Shown here: positions 53,428 to 62,129 of the stretch, one piece after another
Layout: each line of letters opens with the position of its first letter
Numbering within the stretch: position 1 is the stretch's first letter
NCBI RefSeq assembly: GCF_003600685.1
Contig: NZ_CP032084.1
Location: 6,014,001 to 6,078,000 of the forward strand
Direction of reading: 5' to 3'
Source of the DNA: Achromobacter sp. B7
GTDB lineage: Bacteria > Pseudomonadota > Gammaproteobacteria > Burkholderiales > Burkholderiaceae_B
DNA: 64,000 bases
Notes under the pieces: generated by a model
Told to the model about the DNA's origin: nothing
The model's database searches: none
Seen by the model: the letters and a program-made list of their open reading frames with translations, nothing else
Made by a program: the position numbers and the translations under genes

Positions 53428-54168
53428 CTATCGGGTCGCCGCCACCAGCACCATCATCGGCCGGTCCATCTCTTCGGCAAGCGCGGGCTGGGCGGCCAGT
53501 TGTTCCTGGGTAGGCGCCCACTCTTGCACGTGCGCGATGGTGAACCCGGTCTGGATCAGCAAGTTCAGATAAGCGCCCAGCGTACGGTGCTGCTTGATGA
53601 CGCCCTTGGCCAACCAGTCCGTGGTGCGCGGCCCTTGAACGGCGTACTGGTTCAGCGGCCAGATGCGCCGGCCCGAGGCGTCCTGCACGAAGGCGGGGCT
53701 GGCGGGCGCCGTGTAGATCGGGTGTTCCGCCGAGAACACGAAATGCCCGCCCGGCACCAACGCTTGATGGACGGTGGCAAAAAGCTCAGCCAGCCGCTCG
53801 ATGTAGTGCAGCGTCAACGAGCTGTAGGCCAGGTCGTAAGCCGCCGCCGGCAATTGCAGTTGCTCCAGGTCGGCGCGCTGATACACGATGCCGCCGGCGG
53901 CTGCCGAGGCAGACGTGCCACCACGAGCCCGGTCCAGCATGTTTTGCGACACGTCCAGACCCAGTATCTCGCTGGCGCCCTGCGCCTGCGCCCATCGGCA
54001 GAACCAGCCGAAGCCGCAACCCAGGTCCACGACGCGGCGGCCCTGCAACGGTGGAATCAGCGCGCGCAACGCCGGCCATTCGGGCGCGCCGTCCAGGCCG
54101 TGCACCGACCGCGCCATCTGGCTGTAAGCCTCGAAAAACTCGGCAGTGTCATAGATGTTTTGCGTCAT
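53428..54168 (-). CDS. Class I SAM-dependent methyltransferase
   Basis: A 246-residue methyltransferase. The SAM-binding motif I is VVDLGCGFGWFCRWA near residue 45, followed by ILGLDVSQNMLDRA, the acidic YQRADLEQLQLP and AYSSLTLHYIERL. It closely resembles UbiE/COQ5-like and small-molecule methyltransferases; the substrate cannot be named. No signal peptide is visible. It is transcribed on the minus strand between the DUF4148 pair and the AraC regulator. The ATG at 54168 (MTQNIYDTAEFFEAYSQMA) fits the family opening. Confidence 0.88.
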   Translation of the reverse strand: MTQNIYDTAEFFEAYSQMARSVHGLDGAPEWPALRALIPPLQGRRVVDLGCGFGWFCRWAQAQGASEILGLDVSQNMLDRARGGTSASAAAGGIVYQRADLEQLQLPAAAYDLAYSSLTLHYIERLAELFATVHQALVPGGHFVFSAEHPIYTAPASPAFVQDASGRRIWPLNQYAVQGPRTTDWLAKGVIKQHRTLGAYLNLLIQTGFTIAHVQEWAPTQEQLAAQPALAEEMDRPMMVLVAATR

Positions 54169-54243
54169 GGTGGTGTGCCCCTTGCGATGCGCCAGCGCCG
54201 GCCCGAACCGGGCTCGGCAAGACTTGGCCGGCGTTGCTGCACC

Positions 54244-55290
54244 TTACCAGGACCGTGGCGACGCGCCATAGCGCGCCTTGAAGACCTTGCTGAAATGGCT
54301 AAGGCTGGAAAAGCCGACCTCGCCCGCCGCCTGCGTCACGCTCATGCCCGCTTGCAGCAGATCCGATGCGCGCGCCAGCCGCATTTCGCTTAAATACGCA
54401 TGCACCGATCTGCCCACGCATTCACGCATCAACTGCTGAAGCCGCTTTTCAGACAGGGCCACTTCCCGGGCAAGGCGCCCCGGCGGCCAATGCTCGGCGC
54501 AGCGATCGCGCAATAGCTCGCACGCGCGGTGCACGCGTTGATGTTCGTGCGCCAAGGGGCCCGACAGCGCGTCGGGCAACGACAGCAATTGCACAAAGGC
54601 CGACAGCATTTCCAGCGATTTGGCGCAATACCAAAGCCGCCTCGCTTCCGGCGCGGGTGGGGCCTCGCCGGTCAGGCTGCCCGCCAGCGCCAGCAAGCTG
54701 GTCGGGGCATCCAGCGATGCCACCAGGGACCCTTGCGCCGGCACGCTGACGTCGCGGTGAAACCGCTTGCGCAGCAGCGCAACGGGCATCGAACCACTTG
54801 CGCGCGTCAGCGCGTCGGGCGTGTAGCGCACGTCTATCATCCGCACGCGGCGATGGGCCGGCAGGTGGGTTGCCCAGCCGACGGCGTGTTCGTGGTTGAA
54901 CAAAAGCGCCGCGCCACCGGCCACCTTCAGGGGCTCGCCGCCTTCCACCGCCAGCACAGCCTCGCCTTCCAGCCAGACCTGCATGCCGAACACCGGGGCG
55001 CCCGGCGCGGGAATCGTCAGCGTCCGACGGGGCGATCCGTCCAGCACCACCAGGCTGACGCCGTCGTCCACCCTCAGCACGCGCTCGATCACGTCTTCCC
55101 AGTCGTCCGTGGCCGGTACGGTCGGCAGCGTGCCGCGCCACCACTCGTGCCGCTTGGGCGGTGCGGTGCTGGGCTCGGGCAGAGACAGAATGGGCAAGGG
55201 CGCGGCGGCGCTGGCGGGCATGGGAAAGGGGCGCAAAAACGGGGCAGCAGCAAAACCGTCAAACGGCGCCGAAAAAACGTCAGACAGCAA
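54244..55290 (-). CDS. AraC family regulator, siderophore-system type
   Basis: A 348-residue regulator whose C-terminal 100 residues hold the two helix-turn-helix motifs: LAREVALSEKRLQQLMRECV and then SVTQAAGEVGFSSLSHFSKV followed by FKARYGASPRSW. The N-terminal 230 residues are a cupin-like sensor region (FGMQVWLEGEAVLAVEGGEP, then LLFNHEHAVGWATHLPAHRR), as in PchR/AlcR-like regulators that sense a ferric siderophore. It is divergent from the TonB-dependent receptor at 55364, its probable target. A second ATG 23 codons in (MPASAAAPLP) is an alternative start. Confidence 0.88.
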   Translation of the reverse strand: MLSDVFSAPFDGFAAAPFLRPFPMPASAAAPLPILSLPEPSTAPPKRHEWWRGTLPTVPATDDWEDVIERVLRVDDGVSLVVLDGSPRRTLTIPAPGAPVFGMQVWLEGEAVLAVEGGEPLKVAGGAALLFNHEHAVGWATHLPAHRRVRMIDVRYTPDALTRASGSMPVALLRKRFHRDVSVPAQGSLVASLDAPTSLLALAGSLTGEAPPAPEARRLWYCAKSLEMLSAFVQLLSLPDALSGPLAHEHQRVHRACELLRDRCAEHWPPGRLAREVALSEKRLQQLMRECVGRSVHAYLSEMRLARASDLLQAGMSVTQAAGEVGFSSLSHFSKVFKARYGASPRSW

Positions 55291-55321
55291 AAGCGGGATC
55301 TGGAATCATGCCGACGCACAG

Positions 55322-55342
55322 AAATGATTCTTGTTAATTATA
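55322..55342. promoter_or_regulatory. Possible Fur box before the TonB receptor
   Basis: AAATGATTCTTGTTAATTAT resembles three Fur hexamers (AATGAT TCTTGT TAATTA) and lies about 22 bases before the GTG of the receptor, between it and the AraC gene. The match is partial. Confidence 0.4.
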
Positions 55343-55363
55343 AATTGATCCAGGGGTAACACC

Positions 55364-57583
55364 GTGTCCTTTTCAGTCAAGCCGCTGCCGCTGGCGTTGC
55401 TGGCCGCCCTTGCGGCGTCCGCATCCGCCTCTGCCATCGCGCAAACCGCCCAGCCCGCCCAAGCCACCGGTAACGGCGTCACCACCCTGGCGCCGGTCGT
55501 GGTGCAAGGGGTGCGCGACGCGTCGCCGACCTCCGGCGCGGACTATGTGGCCACGCGCAGCCGCTCGGGCACCAAGTCAGATGCCGAACTGATCAACACG
55601 CCCCAGACGATCAACGTCATTACCCGCAAAGAAATGGACGAACGCGGCGTCACCTCGGTCGCGCAAGCCGTGCGTTACACCCCCGGCGTCTTCGCCCAAT
55701 ACGGCGACAACGACGTGCGCTATGACTGGCTGACCGTGCGGGGCTTCACGCCGTCGCGCTATCTGGACGGACTGCTGCTGCCCTTCGGCGCGCGCGGCTA
55801 TTCGCAACCGCGCATCGACACCTACGGCCTGGAACGCATCGAAATCCTGAAAGGCCCGTCGTCCGGACTGTATGGGCAAAGCGCGCCAGGCGGCCTGGTC
55901 AACATGACCAGCAAGCGCCCCACCGCCGAACCCATCAATGAAGTGGTGTTGCAGGCAGGCAGCTTCAACCGCTATCAAGGCGCGTTCGATTTCTCGGGCC
56001 CCGCCGACGAAGAAGGCAAGTTTCTGTACCGCTTGACGGGCACGCTGCGCGACAGCGACACGCAATACCAGCACGTAGACGATGAACGCCAGTTCATCGC
56101 GCCCAGCTTCACGTGGCGCCCGTCATCCGACACCAGCTTGAACGTCAGCGCGCAGTACCAGAAGATCACCAGCCACGGCGGCGGCGGCGCCCCCGTGCTG
56201 CCCGTCATCGGCACGCTGGAAAAAAGCGCCACGGCGGGCTACATCCCGCGCGACCGCTTTGTCGGCGAGCCCGGATACGACATCTTCACCAACGAACAAA
56301 CCATGGTCGGCTACACGCTGGACCACCGCTTGAACGACACGTGGAGCCTGCGCCAAAGCGCCCGCTACACCAATGTCGACACCAACACGCGGCGCGTGCA
56401 GATCGGCGCCATGGTGTCGGACACGCAGGCCATCCGCTACGCCTGGGCGTTTCCGGAAACGTCGCATACCTTCCAGATCGACAACCAGTTGAATGCCAAA
56501 TTCAACGCCGGTCCCACGCGCCATGACATCACCTTCGGCCTGGACTACCTGCGCGAAAAATCCCGCTATAACGAAAGCAGCCTGGGCCTGATGCTACCCC
56601 CGGCCTCCCCGCTGTTCAACGTGTTCGACCCGGACTACGGCACGTCCGTGACGCGCCCGCCCACGGCCACCAAAATCAACATGACGCGCAGCCAGTTGGG
56701 CCTGTACGCGCAAGACCAGATCGAACTGGACCGCCTGCGCTTCACCTTCGCCGGCCGTTATGACTGGACCGAAGGCACCACCGACAACGGCGTCGCGGGT
56801 AGCGGCGGCCAATGGGGCTGGACGTCGCGCAGCGCCGATGCCGACCGCTTCACTGGCCGCGCCGGCGTGACCTACCGCTTTGACAACGGCATCGCGCCGT
56901 ACTTCAGCTATTCCACGTCGTTCCAGCCGATGACCGGCATCACGCGCGACGGCTCGCCGCTCAAGCCCACTACGGGTGAGCAATACGAGGCCGGCGTGAA
57001 ATACCAGCCCGAGGGCTACGACAGCTTTGTCACGCTGTCGGCCTTCCAGATCACGCAGAAAAACGTCAGCACGCCCGACCCGGTCAACACCAGCTTTGTG
57101 GTGCAGACGGGCGAAGCGCAGGTGCAGGGCATCGAGCTGGAAGGCAAGGCCAGCTTCGATAGCGGGCTGGACCTGACGATGTCGTATGCGCTGAGCGATA
57201 GCGAAGTCACCAAGACCAACGTCGCCGCCCAGCGCGGCAACCAGATGATTTTCGTGCCGCGCCATCAAGCCGCGCTGTGGGCCGACTACACCCTGCGCGA
57301 AGGTCCGCTGCAAGGCGTCGGCGTGGGCGCGGGCGTCACATACCGTGGCGGCTTCTACGGCGACTTGAACAACCGCTACGCCCTGCCCGCCGTCACCCTG
57401 GTGGACGCCGCCATCCGCTACGACCTTGGCCGCGTCAGCCCCACCCTGGCCGGCGCGCAAGTCGCGCTGAACGTGTCCAACCTGTTCGACAAGCGCTACG
57501 TCGCCAACTGCCTGGGCACGGCCGTCAGTTGCTACTGGGGCGCCGAACGCACGGTGATGGCGACGTTGCGGTATCGCTGGTAG
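55364..57583 (+). CDS. TonB-dependent siderophore receptor
   Basis: A 739-residue outer membrane receptor. A signal peptide (VKPLPLALLAALAASASASA) ends after the AIAQ region, then comes a TonB-box-like TLAPVVVQG. The plug domain shows ELINTPQTINVITRKEMDER, then TPGVFAQYGDN, RGFTPSRYLDGLLLP and ERIEILKGPSSGLYG. A 22-strand barrel follows, ending in VMATLRYRW with the C-terminal aromatic. The layout is that of FhuA/FoxA-type ferric siderophore receptors, without an N-terminal signalling domain. The start is a GTG preceded by CAGGGG. Iron regulation is likely through Fur and the AraC regulator. Confidence 0.94.
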   Translation: MSFSVKPLPLALLAALAASASASAIAQTAQPAQATGNGVTTLAPVVVQGVRDASPTSGADYVATRSRSGTKSDAELINTPQTINVITRKEMDERGVTSVAQAVRYTPGVFAQYGDNDVRYDWLTVRGFTPSRYLDGLLLPFGARGYSQPRIDTYGLERIEILKGPSSGLYGQSAPGGLVNMTSKRPTAEPINEVVLQAGSFNRYQGAFDFSGPADEEGKFLYRLTGTLRDSDTQYQHVDDERQFIAPSFTWRPSSDTSLNVSAQYQKITSHGGGGAPVLPVIGTLEKSATAGYIPRDRFVGEPGYDIFTNEQTMVGYTLDHRLNDTWSLRQSARYTNVDTNTRRVQIGAMVSDTQAIRYAWAFPETSHTFQIDNQLNAKFNAGPTRHDITFGLDYLREKSRYNESSLGLMLPPASPLFNVFDPDYGTSVTRPPTATKINMTRSQLGLYAQDQIELDRLRFTFAGRYDWTEGTTDNGVAGSGGQWGWTSRSADADRFTGRAGVTYRFDNGIAPYFSYSTSFQPMTGITRDGSPLKPTTGEQYEAGVKYQPEGYDSFVTLSAFQITQKNVSTPDPVNTSFVVQTGEAQVQGIELEGKASFDSGLDLTMSYALSDSEVTKTNVAAQRGNQMIFVPRHQAALWADYTLREGPLQGVGVGAGVTYRGGFYGDLNNRYALPAVTLVDAAIRYDLGRVSPTLAGAQVALNVSNLFDKRYVANCLGTAVSCYWGAERTVMATLRYRW

Positions 57584-57590
57584 GTCGGCC

Positions 57591-58757
57591 CTACGCCGAC
57601 AATTGCCGCATGACGGCGATCAGGTCCGACTTGCCTTCGAACCCGATGCCGGGAAGTTCCGGCATCGTGACGTAGCCGCCGTCGACTTTCACGCCATCGG
57701 GAAAGCCGCCAAACGGCTGGAACAGGTCCGGGTAGCTTTCATTGCCGCCCAGGCCCAAGCCGGCAGCAATGTTCAACGACATCTGGTGGCCGCCGTGCGG
57801 AATGCAGCGGCTGGCCGACCAGCCGTGCTGGCGCAGCATGTCCAGCGTGCGCAGATACTCCACCAGCCCGTAGCTCAGCGCGCAATCGAATTGCAGCCAA
57901 TCACGGTCCGGGCGCATGCCGCCGTATCGGATCAGGTTGCGCGCGTCCTGCATGGAAAACAGGTTTTCGCCCGTCGCCATCGGGTTGTTGTAGTAGTTGC
58001 GCAAGGTGGCCTGCAACTCGTAATCCAGCGGGTCGCCCGCCTCTTCGTACCAGAACAGGTCGTACTGCGACAGCGCCTTGGCATACTGGATCGCTGTGTC
58101 CAGATCGAAGCGGCCGTTGGCGTCCACCGCCAGCTTCTGCCCGTCTTGCAGCACGCTCAAGATGGAATCGATGCGGCGCAGGTCCTCGTCCAGCGACGCG
58201 CCGCCAATCTTCTTCTTCACCACCGTGTAGCCACGATCGATGTAGCTGCGCATTTCATCCTTGAGCTTGCCGTGGTCCTGGCCCGGGTAGTAATACCCGC
58301 CGGCCGCGTAGACAAACACGCGGCGGTCGGCTTGCCCATTGCCGTAGCGATCCGCCAGCAACTGGAACAGCGGCTTGCCTTCGATCTTGGCGACCGCATC
58401 CCACACCGCCATGTCGATGGTGCCAATGGCCACCGAGCGCTCGCCATGGCCGCCCGGCTTTTCGTTCGTGAACATCGCGTTCCAGATCTTGTGCGGGTCC
58501 AGATTCTTGCCCGTCGCGTCCACGAGCGATTCTGGGTCGGCTTCCATCACGCGCGGAATAAAGCGCTCGCGCATCAGCTTGCCCTGGCCGTATCGGCCAT
58601 TCGAATTGAAGCCGTAGCCCACCACCGGCTTGCCGTCACGGATCACGTCGGTGATCACGGCGACCAGGCTCAGCGTCATCTTGCTGAAATCGATATAGGC
58701 GTTGCGGATGGGCGAGCTGATGGGCAGCGTCTGTTCGCGGATCTCGACGATTCTCAT
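57591..58757 (-). CDS. tarD: D(-)-tartrate dehydratase (enolase superfamily)
   Basis: A 388-residue enolase-superfamily enzyme closely matching the Bradyrhizobium D-tartrate dehydratase as I remember it. Distinctive blocks are SSPIRNAYIDFSKMT, YGFNSNGRYGQG, VFVYAAGGYYYPG and VKKKIGGASLDEDLRR with the base K183. Metal ligands are D212 (VDANGR), E238 or E239 (YEEAGDP), and E264 (ATGEN); H321 or H324 lies in IPHGGHQMSL. It turns D-tartrate to oxaloacetate by dehydration. The ATG at 58757 (MRIVEIREQT) follows an AGGAGACA. It is divergent from a LysR gene. Confidence 0.9.
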   Translation of the reverse strand: MRIVEIREQTLPISSPIRNAYIDFSKMTLSLVAVITDVIRDGKPVVGYGFNSNGRYGQGKLMRERFIPRVMEADPESLVDATGKNLDPHKIWNAMFTNEKPGGHGERSVAIGTIDMAVWDAVAKIEGKPLFQLLADRYGNGQADRRVFVYAAGGYYYPGQDHGKLKDEMRSYIDRGYTVVKKKIGGASLDEDLRRIDSILSVLQDGQKLAVDANGRFDLDTAIQYAKALSQYDLFWYEEAGDPLDYELQATLRNYYNNPMATGENLFSMQDARNLIRYGGMRPDRDWLQFDCALSYGLVEYLRTLDMLRQHGWSASRCIPHGGHQMSLNIAAGLGLGGNESYPDLFQPFGGFPDGVKVDGGYVTMPELPGIGFEGKSDLIAVMRQLSA

Positions 58758-58869
58758 GGGTGTCTCCTGATGCGCCGACTGTGGCGGCGCGGGTAAGTTC
58801 AGAACCCCTAGCGTAGAGGCGAACACCCGCACTAAGATTCACCCATATTCATTTGATTATTAACTTTCA

Positions 58870-59772
58870 GTGAAAACCGACATCGCATCCGAATTGGAGT
58901 TTTTCATCCATCTGGCCCGTCTGGGCAGCCTTTCGGCGGCCGCACGCGAACTCGACCTGACGCCCCCCGCCGCCACCAAGCGCCTGGCGCTGATGGAACG
59001 GCGGTTGGGCGTGCGGCTGGTCAACCGCAGCACCCGCAACCTCAGCCTGACTCCCGAGGGCGAAACCTACCTGGCGCACGCGTCAAAGATCCTTGAAGAC
59101 CTGCGCGCCATGGAAGACGCGGTTTCCAGCAGCGGCGGCACACCACGCGGCCCGCTGAAAGTGAACGCCACCTTGGGATTCGGCCGCACCACCATCGCCC
59201 CGCTGGTCTCGGACTTTGCCAAGCGCTATCCCGACGTGCAGGTACAGCTGGACGTGACGGACCGGCCGGTGGACCTGGTGGAAGGCGGATTCGACCTGGC
59301 GATCCGTTTCGGCGAACTGCCCGACAGACGCCTCAGCGCCCGGCGCGTCATGTCCAACGGCCGCTTCCTGTGCGCGTCCCCGCGCTATCTGGACAAGCAC
59401 GGCACCCCCACCACGCTGGCCGATCTGGCCTCGCACCGCTGCATCCTGCATACGCAAAACGACGAAGCACACGGCGTCTGGCGATTCACCCGCGAAGGCG
59501 AAAGCGTGGCAATCAAGGTGGATGGGGCGCTGTCCAGCAATGACGGGGATATCGTGCTGGGCTGGGCACTGGACGGCCATGGCATCTTGATCCGCTCGGA
59601 ATGGGATCTGGCCAAGTATTTAAAAAGCGGACGGCTGCGAATGGTATTACCCCACTTCGCGCTGCCGTCCGCGGACCTCTTTGTGTACTACCCGCAACGC
59701 AGAAATCAAACTGCGCGGGCGCGGGCGTTTATTGATTATCTGGTTGAGGTGTTTCAAGCGCCGAACAAATAA
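58870..59772 (+). CDS. LysR-type transcriptional regulator divergent from tarD
   Basis: A 300-residue LysR regulator starting at a GTG. The winged helix is IASELEFFIHLARLGSLSAA followed by the recognition segment TPPAATKRLALMERRLGVRL and VNRSTRNLSLTPEGETYLAHA. The sensor domain shows RGPLKVNATLGFGRTTIAPL and DLAIRFGELPDRRLSARRV. The sequence resembles DmlR-type regulators, which sense tartrate/malate-like acids, and the divergent tartrate dehydratase makes it the likely local activator. The shared intergenic region of 112 bases must hold its binding sites. Confidence 0.9.
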   Translation: MKTDIASELEFFIHLARLGSLSAAARELDLTPPAATKRLALMERRLGVRLVNRSTRNLSLTPEGETYLAHASKILEDLRAMEDAVSSSGGTPRGPLKVNATLGFGRTTIAPLVSDFAKRYPDVQVQLDVTDRPVDLVEGGFDLAIRFGELPDRRLSARRVMSNGRFLCASPRYLDKHGTPTTLADLASHRCILHTQNDEAHGVWRFTREGESVAIKVDGALSSNDGDIVLGWALDGHGILIRSEWDLAKYLKSGRLRMVLPHFALPSADLFVYYPQRRNQTARARAFIDYLVEVFQAPNK

Positions 59773-59800
59773 AAAGCCCTCGCTTTTGCGAGGGCCCTTT
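59771..59800 (-). terminator. Bidirectional terminator between the LysR gene and ssb
   Basis: GCCCTCGC (59776-59783) pairs with GCGAGGGC (59788-59795) around TTTT. On the minus strand it is followed by five T residues, and on the plus strand by CCTTT. It terminates ssb strongly and the LysR gene more weakly. Confidence 0.88.
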
Positions 59801-59826
59801 CATAGCTGCGTAGCCGTTGGGAAAAA

Positions 59827-60348
59827 TCAGAACGGAATATCGTCGTCCATATCCGCCAAATTCGCACCGCTGCTGGCCGGGGCCGCTGCGGGGGCCGGGC
59901 GCTGTTGCGGCGCCGGGCGTTGCGCCGGGGCGCGTTGCTGTTGCGGACGCGACGGGGCGTCGTCGTAGCCACCGCCACCACCGTAGCTGGCGCCGCCGCC
60001 ACCGCCGTCTTCGCGGCCGCCCAGCATTTGCATCTGGTCAGCCACCACTTCGGTGCTGTAACGGTCAGCGCCGGTGTCCTTGTCTTGCCACTTGCGCGTC
60101 TTCAGACGGCCTTCGATGTAGACCGAGCGGCCTTTCTTCAGGTATTCGCCGGCGATTTCAGCCAGGCGGTTGTACATGACGACGCGGTGCCATTCGGTTT
60201 CTTCGCGGCGTTCGCCGGAAGCCTTGTCCTTCCAGGTGGAGGTCGTGGCGATGGACATGTTGCAGATTGCAGCCCCTTCCGGGCTATAGCGGACTTCCGG
60301 GTCGCGACCCAGATTGCCCACGAGAATGACTTTGTTAACCGATGCCAT
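59827..60348 (-). CDS. ssb: Single-stranded DNA-binding protein
   Basis: A 173-residue SSB. The OB fold opens with [20 protein letters not shown] and [19 protein letters not shown], then [20 protein letters not shown] and the terminal segment of the domain. A glycine-, proline- and glutamine-rich linker follows, and the acidic tail ends DDDIPF, which recruits repair and replication partners. The ATG at 60348 is the standard start. As in many gammaproteobacteria it lies near uvrA, here with an MFS gene between. Confidence 0.97.
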   Translation of the reverse strand: MASVNKVILVGNLGRDPEVRYSPEGAAICNMSIATTSTWKDKASGERREETEWHRVVMYNRLAEIAGEYLKKGRSVYIEGRLKTRKWQDKDTGADRYSTEVVADQMQMLGGREDGGGGGASYGGGGGYDDAPSRPQQQRAPAQRPAPQQRPAPAAAPASSGANLADMDDDIPF

Positions 60349-60748
60349 GCCGATGTCCCTCAGTTGTTGACAGCCTGCGCCTGTGCGTTGCCGCGAGCGC
60401 GCCGGCAACAACATAAAAAGCGATGTTGAAGACCGGCTTCATGAAACACGCCGGTCATCATGACAATGACCGGCGACGCCTGGGATCCTGACGACCCCCA
60501 CTTCCGTGAAGCCCTAAATTGGTACGTATTATCGACGAAAAGCCCCCGCCACGCCAAACGCGATTCGTGACAAAGCGATCCACCCCGGGAATCGATTTAG
60601 GGGCTGTTGGGCGCCATAGGCAGCGCGATCAGCGACGGTTGAGGCGTAGTCGGGGACGCATCCCCAGCCCGGTAGCCGGCCCAATCGCCAGGCCTGATCA
60701 CCCGCCCTCGATCACCGCCCTTGCCGCCTTGATCCCGCCTTGGCGGTC
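60349..60748. other. 400-base gap between ssb and the MFS gene
   Basis: The ssb promoter must lie here. I see a strong inverted repeat at 60449-60475 and further GC-rich short inverted repeats near 60700-60740, but no coding frame I can support and no SOS box. Confidence 0.5.
60449..60475. repeat. 10-bp inverted repeat upstream of ssb
   Basis: CGCCGGTCAT (60449-60458) pairs with ATGACCGGCG (60466-60475) around CATGACA. It is about 110 bases before the ssb start, and is possibly an operator or RNA hairpin. Confidence 0.6.
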
Positions 60749-61933
60749 TTACGCCAGCGGCCGCAGCGCCCAGGTCACCGCGAGCCACACCGCCGACAGA
60801 ATCGCCGCGCCGACGAACACCGCGCTGGCGCCTGAATGGGCCGCCAGCCAGCCACCCAGCGCACCGCCCGTGAACAGCCCGGCCGCTTGCGCCGTGTTGT
60901 AGAAGCCCAGCGCGAGCCCCTTGTACGCCTGCGGCGCCACGCGCGACACCAGCGAAGGCTGCAAGGCCTCCAGCACGTTGAAGGCGACAAAGAAACCGGT
61001 CAACGCCACAGCCAGCGTGTAAAAACCATGGCTGGCCGCCGGCAGCAGCGCGCACACCAGCACCAGGCCCGCCACGGCGGCGCGCAAGGCGCCCCGGTGG
61101 GCACGACGCTTTTCCGCGACGAACACCACGGGCACCATCAGTACGAACGACACCAGGATGACGGGCAGATAGACCTTCCACAGCTCGCGCGCGTCCAGCC
61201 CGCCGACTTTGGCCAGCAAGGCCGGCACCACCACGAACAGCGACACCTGGATCAGATGCAGCACGAACACACCAAAGTTCAGGCGCAGCAAGTCACGGTG
61301 GGTCAGCACTTCACGCGGCCGGGCGGCCTGCATGGTGCGGGCTTGGGTGCGCGGCACGACCGGCACCACAAAGCGCGCCACGCCCAGGCAGATCACGCCC
61401 AGGCAGGCGATGGTCCAGAACAAGCCCGACAGGCCCCACCAGCCCACCAACACGGGCGACAAGACCAGCGACACCGCGAAAGACAGTCCGATCGACCCGC
61501 CCACCATGGCCATGGCCCGGGTGCGGACTTCGTCGCGCGTGGCGTCCGCCAGCCAGGCGGTGACGGCGGCCGAGATCGCGCCCGCGCCCTGGATGGCGCG
61601 GCCGATGGTGATCCAGTACACGTCGGTCGCCTGCGCGCAGACGATGCTGCCCACTACGAACAGCAGCAGTCCGAACAGCACTACAGGGCGCCGCCCCCAG
61701 CGGTCGGACGCCAGGCCGAACGGGATCTGCATGAATGCCTGGGTCAGGCCATACATGCCCAGCGCCAGGCCGACGCGCGCGGGGTCGTCCCCGCCAGGCA
61801 AGCCGGCAGCCGCGACGGCGAACACCGGCAGCAACAGGAACAGCCCCAACATCCGGGCGGCGAACAGGCCGGCCAACGCGACGCTGGCGCGACGTTCGGA
61901 GGGGGTCAATTTCAGCTTGATGTCTGCCGGCAT
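60749..61933 (-). CDS. MFS transporter (DHA1-type)
   Basis: A 394-residue inner membrane protein with twelve helices. Motif A lies in FGLASDRWGRRPVVLFGLL near residue 80, and RAIQGAGAISAAVTAWLAD near 113 is the following helix motif. Sequence and length fit the YajR/arabinose-exporter-like DHA1 transporters. It lies between ssb and uvrA, a placement seen in related bacteria; a repair-related function is not implied. Substrate unknown. The ATG at 61933 (MPADIKLKLTPSERRAS) is the only good start. Confidence 0.92.
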   Translation of the reverse strand: MPADIKLKLTPSERRASVALAGLFAARMLGLFLLLPVFAVAAAGLPGGDDPARVGLALGMYGLTQAFMQIPFGLASDRWGRRPVVLFGLLLFVVGSIVCAQATDVYWITIGRAIQGAGAISAAVTAWLADATRDEVRTRAMAMVGGSIGLSFAVSLVLSPVLVGWWGLSGLFWTIACLGVICLGVARFVVPVVPRTQARTMQAARPREVLTHRDLLRLNFGVFVLHLIQVSLFVVVPALLAKVGGLDARELWKVYLPVILVSFVLMVPVVFVAEKRRAHRGALRAAVAGLVLVCALLPAASHGFYTLAVALTGFFVAFNVLEALQPSLVSRVAPQAYKGLALGFYNTAQAAGLFTGGALGGWLAAHSGASAVFVGAAILSAVWLAVTWALRPLA

Positions 61934-62129
61934 GCGAAAAATTCAACAATGACAAGGGCGGTGCGCGCGCGTGGATGTCACACGCTCACAGTCTGATCTG
62001 GCGGTGCGGCGCCGAACGCCGTTCAGTCCAACTTGTCGGACTGCCTTGAACGCGGGAGGTTTCGGCGCGCTATAGTAACAAGTTGGCCTTTGAAACCGCT
62101 TAAAAGAGCCTGATGGACACCCGATCGAC

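Noticed and set aside
61934..62129. LexA (SOS) box before uvrA
   Set aside because: I looked for a CTGT-N8-ACAG palindrome in the divergent region and found none; control by SOS cannot be claimed from this sequence.
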